This document shows positions 16,424 through 23,755 of a DNA stretch of 64,000 bases, in pieces (position 1 is the first letter of the stretch; each line of letters begins with the position of its first letter). The stretch is taken from assembly GCA_964598425.1 (NCBI GenBank), contig CAZRBV010000005.1, positions 14,158 to 78,157 on the forward strand, in the 5' to 3' direction. The notes under the pieces were generated by a model, which saw only the letters and a program-made list of their open reading frames with translations, was not told where the DNA came from and searched no databases. A program made the translations under genes and the position numbers. The DNA comes from UBA12567 sp964598425 (GTDB lineage: Bacteria; Planctomycetota; Phycisphaerae; Phycisphaerales; SM1A02).

Positions 16424-19090
16424 CTACTTCTCTTGCAGCCGCAGCGCGTGTGGCATCGGGTCCGACGCATCCCGTACGACCTCGGCAAACCTTCTGGTAA
16501 TCGCTGTGGTGCCGCCAATCGCCTCGAGATCCTCCAGAGACGCTCGTGCGGCCGCTCGGTTTCCTTCTCGGATTGCGGCGGCAAGCGCTGCCCGCCGTGT
16601 GACTACCTCGGCCGATTCCGTCGGGATCGAGAGGGTCCAGGAATCAACGATGGCTCTTTTTCCAACGACCTGAATCGGCCCGACCTCGATGAAGGGCAGG
16701 TCGGCATCGGCTGCCAATACCTGCGTTCGACCATCCAGCAGGATGGACGTTCCCAATTGTTTGTTGGCCGACTCCAACCGAGCGGCGAGATTGGCTACGT
16801 CGCCGATGACGGTGTAGTCATTCAGCCGTGGTGGGGCGCCGCAGTCTCCAACCAGCGCCTCGCCAGTGGCGATACCGATCCGCAAGCCGAGTTGAGGTTG
16901 ATTCAGCGCTGGATCTGCGTTGATCGTAGTCATGAACTCCTGACACTCAATGGCCGCGTGGCAGGCGAGCGCTGCCTGATCCGACTGGATTCCAAAGGCC
17001 GACCAGAAGGCAAGGAATCCGTCGCCGAGAAACTTGTTGAGATAGGCATCACGTGATGTGACGCGATCGGTCAGGCCAGCCATACAGCGATTGAGAAGTG
17101 CGACTGTTTGCTCGCTTCCGAGCCGCTCGCTGATCTGGGTGAATCCGGCGAGGTCCCCGAACATGACGCACACCTCGCGGCGAACACCGAGCATGCTGAG
17201 CGCATTCGGGTCTCGGGCCAGCTCGTCAACGAGGGCCTCTGGGACGCGGGCCCGGAACTGTCGTGTGACTCGCCGTTTCTCTTGCTGCACCAGCATCGCT
17301 CGAGATCCGGTTCCGGTTGCCCACGAGAGCGTCATGGCGACAATGGGAGCAGCAGCGGGAAGCACAACCGATTCGTACGAGAACATCGCGATCAGGCTGA
17401 TGACCCACAGTGCCAGGAGGCCACACGATGCCGCTGTAGCGGGCCACGGCCCGAGTGAGGCGACAAGGATTGCAATGAGAAGGCCGAGTCCTGCCGAGGC
17501 GGCCGGTGACCACCACCGCGGCCCTTCACGCAAGGAGCGATCTTGAAGCACCATGTCTGCGAGGGCCGCATGAACCATGACGCCCGGCGTTCGCGGACCG
17601 GCAGCCGTTGGGATGAAGTCAGCGACCGTACCGGTTGCCGTCCAGCCGACGAAAACGAGTCGATCCTGCACGGCATCGCGAAGCGTTTGTTCAACCTGCG
17701 TGATGCGTTCGGTCGCCTCTCGTGCCGCTTCGCCCGCGATGCGCCAATCAAGCATGCGGGTGAGAAGATCACGCTCCGCCTCATCGAGGTGCTCGAGCTC
17801 AGACTCAAGGGCCTTACGGCTGCGGATGTCGCCGAGGGTGAAGTCGACCTCATCGGCAACTTCCCGCTGCAGTTCTTCCGAGAGCCAGTCATCGGCCTCC
17901 ATTGCCGGGTCCATGCGAATGCCCCGGATCAGATCACGCGAGGCTTCCGCTTGGAGGTCTCTGGCTTGCTCACGTGTCTGCCGAGCTCTGGCGAGAAGAA
18001 CAATCTCGCCAATGGAGATGTGCCCGGTAAACCTCGCATCATCTTCGAGCGTTCGATGAAGATCTGGCCAGTCCATTCCGTGGCTGCTTCGAGGCCAGCA
18101 CAGGGTGATTGCGTCGCCGCTCAGCGGAAGCCGTACATCTCCGATGGCAACCGCATCATCTTCAACGACGTACGGAGTGTCTGCTCCGAGAAAACGCCGA
18201 ACCGCCGCTATGCCGAGGGGAGGTACGCGCTCTCCGTGACCGATGGGCTGAGTAGGAAGCAAGTGACGCACTCCGCCGTCGGAACTTCGGCGGGCGATGT
18301 TGACATACCCGGATCCTCCCGCTCCCTCACCAAACTCCGGCAGCGGGAAACGGTCACTGGGGGATGGTTGGTGTGCCGGCCCGCCGGAGATTCCTCCTGG
18401 AAGGGCCGACCGACCCTGGTGTTGCCGAAGTGCCGCGTCAATGAGCGGCTCCATCGCGCCGCGCTCGTTGCCAGCGAGTTCAAGTACACGCTGTTGATCC
18501 GCTGTCGTTGTGGCGAGGTCGAAGATGGCGCGGCGGCGAAGGAGATGCAGCGTATCGGTCGCGGCATCCGGACCACCAATCCGGGGATCACGCGAGAGGT
18601 CGCTCCGCATGCCATCAAGCGTCTGCTCAAGTATCTCTGGCGATCCGCCGGCGGCCGTCCATCTCGCCTCAAGCTCATCGGGCATGAGCAGCACGCCCAG
18701 TACGATGTTGTGATCGATGGCGTCGGCCAGGAGTTGATCGTGATTGGTCTGGATAGGTGGAGGCCCGGGATGCCACGTGGCCTGTTGGGGATCGGCCAGA
18801 TCAAGATCAACGGCGATCGTTCGAGCTCCGGCCCGTCTGAGTTCATGCAGCGCACCGGCGAGGTCGGCTCGCGGCCAGGGCCACCGTCCCAATCGTTCCA
18901 GCGCCCGGTCATCAATGTCGGCCATGACAATCTCGGGCGACATCGGCTCTGTGTCCCGGGGAAGATGTTGCTGTTCGAGATCCAGCAACCGCTCGTTCCA
19001 GCCGTGAAATCCTCCGGTCACATCGATCAAAACGACGATGAGGGTCGCCGTCACCGCTGAGAGAAGAACGCTGCTACTGGTGTTGCCCAT
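16424..19090 (-). CDS. CHASE2-domain class III adenylate/guanylate cyclase
   Basis: An 888-residue protein. A membrane helix at ~8-26 is followed by an extracytoplasmic CHASE2 domain (about 35-490; MADIDDRALERLGRWPWPR near the start, RLVFVGWTATGTVADFIPT near the end). Three membrane helices lie at ~505-590, then a class III cyclase domain. The metal Asp residues are in CVMFGDLAGFTQI (~640) and FLGDGFLAFW (~687), and the Asn/Arg pair in NLAARLES (~770). The adenine-specifying position reads DYTVIGD, so ATP preference is likely but unproven. CHASE2 cyclases are often paired with a FecR protein, as here (71-base gap). A GTG lies one codon before the chosen ATG. Confidence 0.92.
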   Translation of the reverse strand: MGNTSSSVLLSAVTATLIVVLIDVTGGFHGWNERLLDLEQQHLPRDTEPMSPEIVMADIDDRALERLGRWPWPRADLAGALHELRRAGARTIAVDLDLADPQQATWHPGPPPIQTNHDQLLADAIDHNIVLGVLLMPDELEARWTAAGGSPEILEQTLDGMRSDLSRDPRIGGPDAATDTLHLLRRRAIFDLATTTADQQRVLELAGNERGAMEPLIDAALRQHQGRSALPGGISGGPAHQPSPSDRFPLPEFGEGAGGSGYVNIARRSSDGGVRHLLPTQPIGHGERVPPLGIAAVRRFLGADTPYVVEDDAVAIGDVRLPLSGDAITLCWPRSSHGMDWPDLHRTLEDDARFTGHISIGEIVLLARARQTREQARDLQAEASRDLIRGIRMDPAMEADDWLSEELQREVADEVDFTLGDIRSRKALESELEHLDEAERDLLTRMLDWRIAGEAAREATERITQVEQTLRDAVQDRLVFVGWTATGTVADFIPTAAGPRTPGVMVHAALADMVLQDRSLREGPRWWSPAASAGLGLLIAILVASLGPWPATAASCGLLALWVISLIAMFSYESVVLPAAAPIVAMTLSWATGTGSRAMLVQQEKRRVTRQFRARVPEALVDELARDPNALSMLGVRREVCVMFGDLAGFTQISERLGSEQTVALLNRCMAGLTDRVTSRDAYLNKFLGDGFLAFWSAFGIQSDQAALACHAAIECQEFMTTINADPALNQPQLGLRIGIATGEALVGDCGAPPRLNDYTVIGDVANLAARLESANKQLGTSILLDGRTQVLAADADLPFIEVGPIQVVGKRAIVDSWTLSIPTESAEVVTRRAALAAAIREGNRAAARASLEDLEAIGGTTAITRRFAEVVRDASDPMPHALRLQEK

Positions 19091-19164
19091 CACGCTGCTG
19101 GCAGCGTAGCAAGGATGGCCCCAGTGGGCTCCCCTGCGGGAAAGAGGGCTGGCTCAGGCGCGAG

Positions 19165-20688
19165 TCACGGACACCACGCGCAGTCGCCGCCATCGGGCAG
19201 CTCGTAGGTGCCATCGGCTGGACCGTACTGCAGGGCCTGCCCGTACGGAGTGAGCCCTGGCTGATAGCCCGGCGGCTGGTACTCGTTATAGAGCACCGCG
19301 TTCATTGCGTTGGCGAATGCCTCTCGGCAGACTTCAATCTTGTTGCCATCGCCATCGAAGGTTGTGACGCAGAACTCGTTGACGATGGTCATCATCGTTC
19401 GAAGATCGGTGTCACCGGTGAATGGTTGCCCGGTCCATTGCCCGTCACCGTAGTCGAGGATCGCGGCATAGGTTCCTGGAATAGGGCTGTCCCCATTGGG
19501 CAGATCAACCCCAAATGGAATGGTCATGTACTCGTGGCCGTCCTGACCCTCGTGGATGTACTCGATGCGAGATGAATCGTGAAAACCTGTTGCGTTGAAG
19601 AGTCCGGACTCAAATCTGGCCGCGACGCGGTGGCCCGCAGGATTGTATGGGTCAAGCGGCCCGACATCCTTGAGTTTCATATCCCAGTAGAGCGCCGTTG
19701 CAACCGATCCCATGTCCTCGGGAAGCACAACACCGTTGGGAGGGAAGTACCACGAGAAGCCGTCCTGAATAAAGGGGTCGCCGAATTCCTCTTCAAGGAT
19801 CTCGTCGGCGATGGCTTGCTGCTGATCGGCCAGCAAGACGCGGACCGACTGATTGATGGGATTGGCGTTGGAAACAGCCTGCGTCGTCTGGTCAGGGGCG
19901 TCTTGTTTATCCTGTGACTCTGTGGCTTGCAGCGGGGGTGGTCCAGATGCTTCCATGGCGCCAGCAACAGCAGGATCTGGCGTCTTCTGAGTCGAGATGG
20001 CATCGCCCGACATCAGGTGGGAGACCTTGCTGCCGTAATAGCGCATGGCGATTGCGTTCATCGCATTGGTGCGGGCGCCGAAGACCTGCGTGCCGTGCAA
20101 GGCGCTATGCCCAACGGCCATGCCAGTGCCCCGCACAGCCAGGGCACCCGAAGGCGTGAGCACCGAGAAGTCGTTTGTCAGGCCGACTTGTCCGACTTCA
20201 ATGTCTGCGCGTCCGCGATTGACCTGCACCATGGTCTTGAGCGTGTCGCCGGCGTGCGTGATCTGGGGAAGCGTGACACGCGATCCGCTGTCAACAAACA
20301 CATGCGAGTTGATGCCGACCCGAAGCATCATCCATGAATGCAGCCCGGTGCGAATCATCGCACCTGGTTCAAGGATGTCGTCCTTGGCGGCTTTCTTCCA
20401 CTTCGCCTTGTCTCCCGATCGCCACTGAACCTTTCCAGTGTGCTCCATGATGACCGCGCGAAGAATGCGCGTCTCATTGTCCGGCAGCGCCTCGGCAGCC
20501 TTGAGAGCAATCTTCTTGAGCGCCGCAAGGCGAGCTTGAATGGCGTCCTTGCTGTTTGTGGCGACGGGTTGGAGACTCTGTCCGACTGTCGTCGTTTCAA
20601 CGGGAGCTTCCTGCGCGCCGACCCACAAGCCGAGTGTCAGCGATGCAGCCATTGCTGTGGTCCACGTGATTGAGCGTGTGATCGTCAT
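19165..20688 (-). CDS. secreted FecR-domain protein
   Basis: A 507-residue protein with an N-terminal signal peptide (cleavage near WVGAQEAP, ~26). A FecR domain lies at ~70-200, with the recognisable elements EHTGKVQWRSGDKAKWKKA, GAMIRTGLHSWMMLRVG and FSVLTPSGALAVRGT. A linker containing Gln/Thr repeats leads to a C-terminal beta-rich domain of ~200 residues. FecR domains next to CHASE2 cyclases are thought to act as periplasmic signal modules. The start overlaps the stop of the lipoprotein gene as ATGA (20685-20688), and the cyclase begins 74 bases downstream, so the three are almost certainly co-expressed. Ligand unknown. Confidence 0.85.
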   Translation of the reverse strand: MTITRSITWTTAMAASLTLGLWVGAQEAPVETTTVGQSLQPVATNSKDAIQARLAALKKIALKAAEALPDNETRILRAVIMEHTGKVQWRSGDKAKWKKAAKDDILEPGAMIRTGLHSWMMLRVGINSHVFVDSGSRVTLPQITHAGDTLKTMVQVNRGRADIEVGQVGLTNDFSVLTPSGALAVRGTGMAVGHSALHGTQVFGARTNAMNAIAMRYYGSKVSHLMSGDAISTQKTPDPAVAGAMEASGPPPLQATESQDKQDAPDQTTQAVSNANPINQSVRVLLADQQQAIADEILEEEFGDPFIQDGFSWYFPPNGVVLPEDMGSVATALYWDMKLKDVGPLDPYNPAGHRVAARFESGLFNATGFHDSSRIEYIHEGQDGHEYMTIPFGVDLPNGDSPIPGTYAAILDYGDGQWTGQPFTGDTDLRTMMTIVNEFCVTTFDGDGNKIEVCREAFANAMNAVLYNEYQPPGYQPGLTPYGQALQYGPADGTYELPDGGDCAWCP

Positions 20689-21344
20689 GGTGTCGAGTCA
20701 CCTTCCTCGGCCGTTGCCGTCGCTCCGGAGTCCTGCTCCGAGGGCGGCGGCTCAGCCGGCTGGGCGGGGCTGGGGGCGGAGCCCTCAGCCGGTAGGGATG
20801 GCACCTGGGCGTTTCGTGCCGTCCAGGCGCGATCGATCAGGAGACGCTGTTCGGCAGCACCGAGCAGCGCAATGTATTCGGCCCCACTCAGGGCCTCATG
20901 CTCAGTTATGCCGGGTATGAGCCCCATGTGAACCAGTTCTCGGGTGCAATATCTCGGAGTCGCCCCAAAGAGCTGCATTGATAGACCACCCCGCACATCC
21001 AGTATGTGGCACAGGCAGACCGCAACAAAGCCCATTTCAACCGATTCATTGGGGGGGAGGGCCTCCGAATCAGCCTGTATCCACCCTTGCTGGATCGCGG
21101 CCTGCCATCTTGCTGCCCATGAATCTCCTGCAGGCACCTCTGAGAGCAGAAGAAGCCCGTGCACGGCATCGTCATTGGTGGTAACGGCCTGCGTTTCCAG
21201 TGCGTCCCAGAAATCCAGTGAGTCATCGGCAGTCGGAAACTGGGCGGCGGCCGGGGAGTCAACCGTTGTGCGGTCCATGAGTCCGCATCCGGCGAGGCCC
21301 AGCATGGTTGTCAACATGGCTCCAGTCATGAATTCAGAATGCAT
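20685..21344 (-). CDS. lipoprotein of unknown function
   Basis: The start chosen is the ATG at 21344, with GGAGG eight bases upstream; this gives 219 residues with a lipobox LAGC and Cys20. The mature part is helical and acidic. It contains a conserved-looking core (SLDFWDALETQAVTTNDDAV through ALSGAEYIALLGAAEQR) and a low-complexity Pro/Ser/Ala/Glu tail. The ORF overlaps the barrel gene upstream by 11 bases and the FecR gene downstream by four, so it sits inside the operon. It may be the outer-membrane partner of the barrel or of FecR (inference). Family not recognised. Confidence 0.75.
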   Translation of the reverse strand: MHSEFMTGAMLTTMLGLAGCGLMDRTTVDSPAAAQFPTADDSLDFWDALETQAVTTNDDAVHGLLLLSEVPAGDSWAARWQAAIQQGWIQADSEALPPNESVEMGFVAVCLCHILDVRGGLSMQLFGATPRYCTRELVHMGLIPGITEHEALSGAEYIALLGAAEQRLLIDRAWTARNAQVPSLPAEGSAPSPAQPAEPPPSEQDSGATATAEEGDSTP

Positions 21345-22800
21345 AGGTGACACCTCCATAGAGGAACTGCCGCACCTGATCGATCGGTTCCGGGTTGCCC
21401 CCATTGGGGATGAAAAGGCCGTATCGGACATTGAAACTCACATCGCTTGTGACGCTCCAGTCCATGCGGAGATCGCACTCCCAGCCCACGAATCGGCTTG
21501 GTGTAGACGGGGCAGATATCGGGGCGCTTGCAGTTGTCTTCCCGAATGCGAAGAAATCGACGCCGACGCGAAGGTCGTCTGGCCGCCTGGGGTCAATCGG
21601 GATTGCTGTACTTGCCCCAACCCTCGCCATGAGCAGATTCGTCATGCTCGGCGCCAGGGCGAGGCCTGTGTTGATGTAGCCGAGGCTGTTGAATGCGTTG
21701 TCGGGAGATCCGGGCCAGTTGCCGCCGATGGTTGCCGAGCTTGAAAGACGATCCCCGTCACCCGTGCCAAAGCCAAGCGTGGCTTCGATTCGCGTGCTCT
21801 GATGATCATTCAGCAGATACATCATGTTCAGAACGCCTGCCCAGGCATCGATATCTTCATCGGTCTGAAGCGGTCCACTGACCGCGACAATTGGTGTTGA
21901 CTTTCCGGTACCTGTTTCGTGGCACAGCTCCAGGGTGTACAGGAACTGATTGCCGATCGATCCGTCGGTGCCGAATGAGAGGTACTGAGAGTCGTACTGA
22001 AACTCCGTAGCGCCGAAGAAGGGAAGTACCACACTGTCATTGTTGTGATCGGTCTGAGCGAAGTATGAGACGTACGGCGCGAACTCAGGGGACACCTCGT
22101 ACTGACCGCGGACTCCCCAGACGTGTCGATTTGTGTCGGTGTCGTAGTTGGGGCGGCTCACATCGAAGTCGTACAGGCCACTTCGAGCTGAAACACCTAC
22201 GACACCCTCGATGGAAATCGCTTCCCACTCGGCCTGGATCTTGGCTCCATAGATGTCGTTGCTCCAGACGAGCCCGGAGTTCCAACTGATGAACTGTCGA
22301 CCTGCCCGAACCGTAAGCCCAAGCGGGCCTGCGGCGCCCTCGTTGGCTCGCTGCCAGTCGGCCAGATCGAACTGATACCAGTACCGGTTTCCGATCGGAT
22401 CAAGCCAACCTTCGTTCGCATTGCCGCTGTTGTAATAGTCGCTGTACAGAAAGCGGAGATTGCCGAAGAAACGGTGCCCGCCAGCGATGACCGTCTGGAG
22501 ATACACGTTGGCTTCATACTGCCGCAGACCGTACGGTTCGAAATTGGCGTCATCCAACTTCGCCCACCCGAAGCGAAGTGAGGCGCCATAGTCGAGGGTC
22601 AGCTGCTCTCCGAGCGTCTGGCCTCGATGATCGGCGAGTCGCCGGTCGATTTCTTCGTCGAGCATCTGCTGCTCGATTCGATTGAGCAGAGCCGATTCGC
22701 GGTTCTGTGCGGTGGCTGGCACCGACCATGAGCCGATCAGCAGCGCCACGATGGCAGTCTGGGCTGCCGAACCTGAGAATATGACTGGTCGTTCTGGCAC
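21334..22800 (-). CDS. alginate-export-like outer-membrane beta-barrel protein
   Basis: The start chosen is the GTG at 22800, which has GGAG five bases upstream; an in-frame ATG at 22836 lacks a site. The 488-residue product has a signal peptide ending VPATAQ, then a short coiled segment, then alternating beta strands rich in Tyr/Trp/Phe, ending in aromatic Phe (GGVTYAF) as outer-membrane barrels do. The strand GLTVRAGRQFISWNSGLVW resembles the alginate export (AlgE/PF13372) family, where it lies within the barrel. It heads the FecR-CHASE2 operon. The substrate exported, if any, is unknown; a polysaccharide is suggested by the polymerase gene at the other end. Confidence 0.75.
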   Translation of the reverse strand: MPERPVIFSGSAAQTAIVALLIGSWSVPATAQNRESALLNRIEQQMLDEEIDRRLADHRGQTLGEQLTLDYGASLRFGWAKLDDANFEPYGLRQYEANVYLQTVIAGGHRFFGNLRFLYSDYYNSGNANEGWLDPIGNRYWYQFDLADWQRANEGAAGPLGLTVRAGRQFISWNSGLVWSNDIYGAKIQAEWEAISIEGVVGVSARSGLYDFDVSRPNYDTDTNRHVWGVRGQYEVSPEFAPYVSYFAQTDHNNDSVVLPFFGATEFQYDSQYLSFGTDGSIGNQFLYTLELCHETGTGKSTPIVAVSGPLQTDEDIDAWAGVLNMMYLLNDHQSTRIEATLGFGTGDGDRLSSSATIGGNWPGSPDNAFNSLGYINTGLALAPSMTNLLMARVGASTAIPIDPRRPDDLRVGVDFFAFGKTTASAPISAPSTPSRFVGWECDLRMDWSVTSDVSFNVRYGLFIPNGGNPEPIDQVRQFLYGGVTYAF

Positions 22801-22845
22801 GTGGTCTCCTCTCGTGGTGAGGGGGGAGAGCCCCATGTGGAGGCA

Positions 22846-22879
22846 GACCCTGGGGGGAGCATTCCACCCCTACAGGGTC
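22846..22879. promoter_or_regulatory. stem-loop in the divergent region between barrel and MBL genes
   Basis: Perfect 7-base arms GACCCTG (22846-22852) and CAGGGTC (22873-22879) enclose a second pairing of GGGG (22854-22857) with CCCC (22867-22870). The element lies between the barrel GTG (22800) and the MBL start (22948). It could be a two-way operator or a leader hairpin. There is no T-run on either strand. Confidence 0.45.
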
Positions 22880-22947
22880 GCCGGGGAGTCTAACCAGTCT
22901 GTGGAATGACGTGGCACGCGATCGGTTTCCATGCGACCATGTACAGC

Positions 22948-23688
22948 ATGAGACTGATCGTGACCGGAATCGGAGATGCATTCAGCGCCCTGCACTACGG
23001 ATCCAGCGGCATCATTGATGGTGGCTGCGGTCTGGTGGCCATCGACTGCCCCGGTGCGGTGCTTGCGATGTACCGATCTGCGGCAGCGAGAAGCGGAGTC
23101 GAGGTGACATTTGAGCACGTCGATGACATCATTCTCACCCACCTGCATGGCGACCACAGCAATGGGCTGGAGACAATTGGTTTCGCACGACGCTACGCGG
23201 CGAGCCAGATCATCCGCCCGAGATTGCACGCGCTTCCTGAGGTTCTGGATCGCGTGTGGGAGAAGCTCGCGCCAGCCATGGACGGGGCAGCTCAGGGAGG
23301 CGAGCCGAGCACACTCGAGGACTACTTCGATCCGAGGCCGCTCGATCCCGAAGGCGCGGTGCAAATCGGAGGGATGGATGTGCGATGCCGCCGAACGCAG
23401 CACTCCATACCGACGGCCGGGCTTCTATTGAGAGCCGCAACCGGCACGCTGGGCTGGAGTGGCGACACGCAGTTTGAACAGGCCCATATCGACTGGCTGG
23501 CCGAGGCAGATTGCATTGTGCACGAGTGCGGAGGGGGCGATACGCATACGAAGTGGGAGGAACTTGATGCCCTCCCAGCCGAGATCAAGTCTCGGATCCG
23601 TCTCATTCATCGGCCCGACTCTGCCGTGGATCCGGGGGGCGTTATGAGGCCCCTCACCGAGGGCGAGGTGATCGACATCCACGGGTGA
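22948..23688 (+). CDS. metallo-beta-lactamase-fold hydrolase
   Basis: A cytoplasmic MBL-fold protein of 246 residues from the ATG at 22948; ATGs at 22906 and 22939 are alternatives and none has a clear ribosome-binding site. The zinc motif is TLHLHGDHSNG in pattern (HLHGDH, about residues 65-70), with later metal ligands in WSGDTQF (Asp) and HECGGGDTHTKW (His). The overall layout resembles RNase Z/arylsulfatase-like hydrolases. Substrate unknown. It is followed after 67 bases by gcvP on the same strand. Confidence 0.85.
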   Translation: MRLIVTGIGDAFSALHYGSSGIIDGGCGLVAIDCPGAVLAMYRSAAARSGVEVTFEHVDDIILTHLHGDHSNGLETIGFARRYAASQIIRPRLHALPEVLDRVWEKLAPAMDGAAQGGEPSTLEDYFDPRPLDPEGAVQIGGMDVRCRRTQHSIPTAGLLLRAATGTLGWSGDTQFEQAHIDWLAEADCIVHECGGGDTHTKWEELDALPAEIKSRIRLIHRPDSAVDPGGVMRPLTEGEVIDIHG

Positions 23689-23755
23689 ACATGGCTGGGG
23701 TTTGACTACAATGGGTCGCTTTCAGGATGAACCAGCGACTCATCGGGAGAACCCA

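Noticed and set aside
17543..19060. Long plus-strand open frame of about 500 codons
   Set aside because: It lies wholly antisense to the CHASE2 cyclase, whose domains are clear. Its product is Arg/Gly/Ser-rich and has no recognisable domain.
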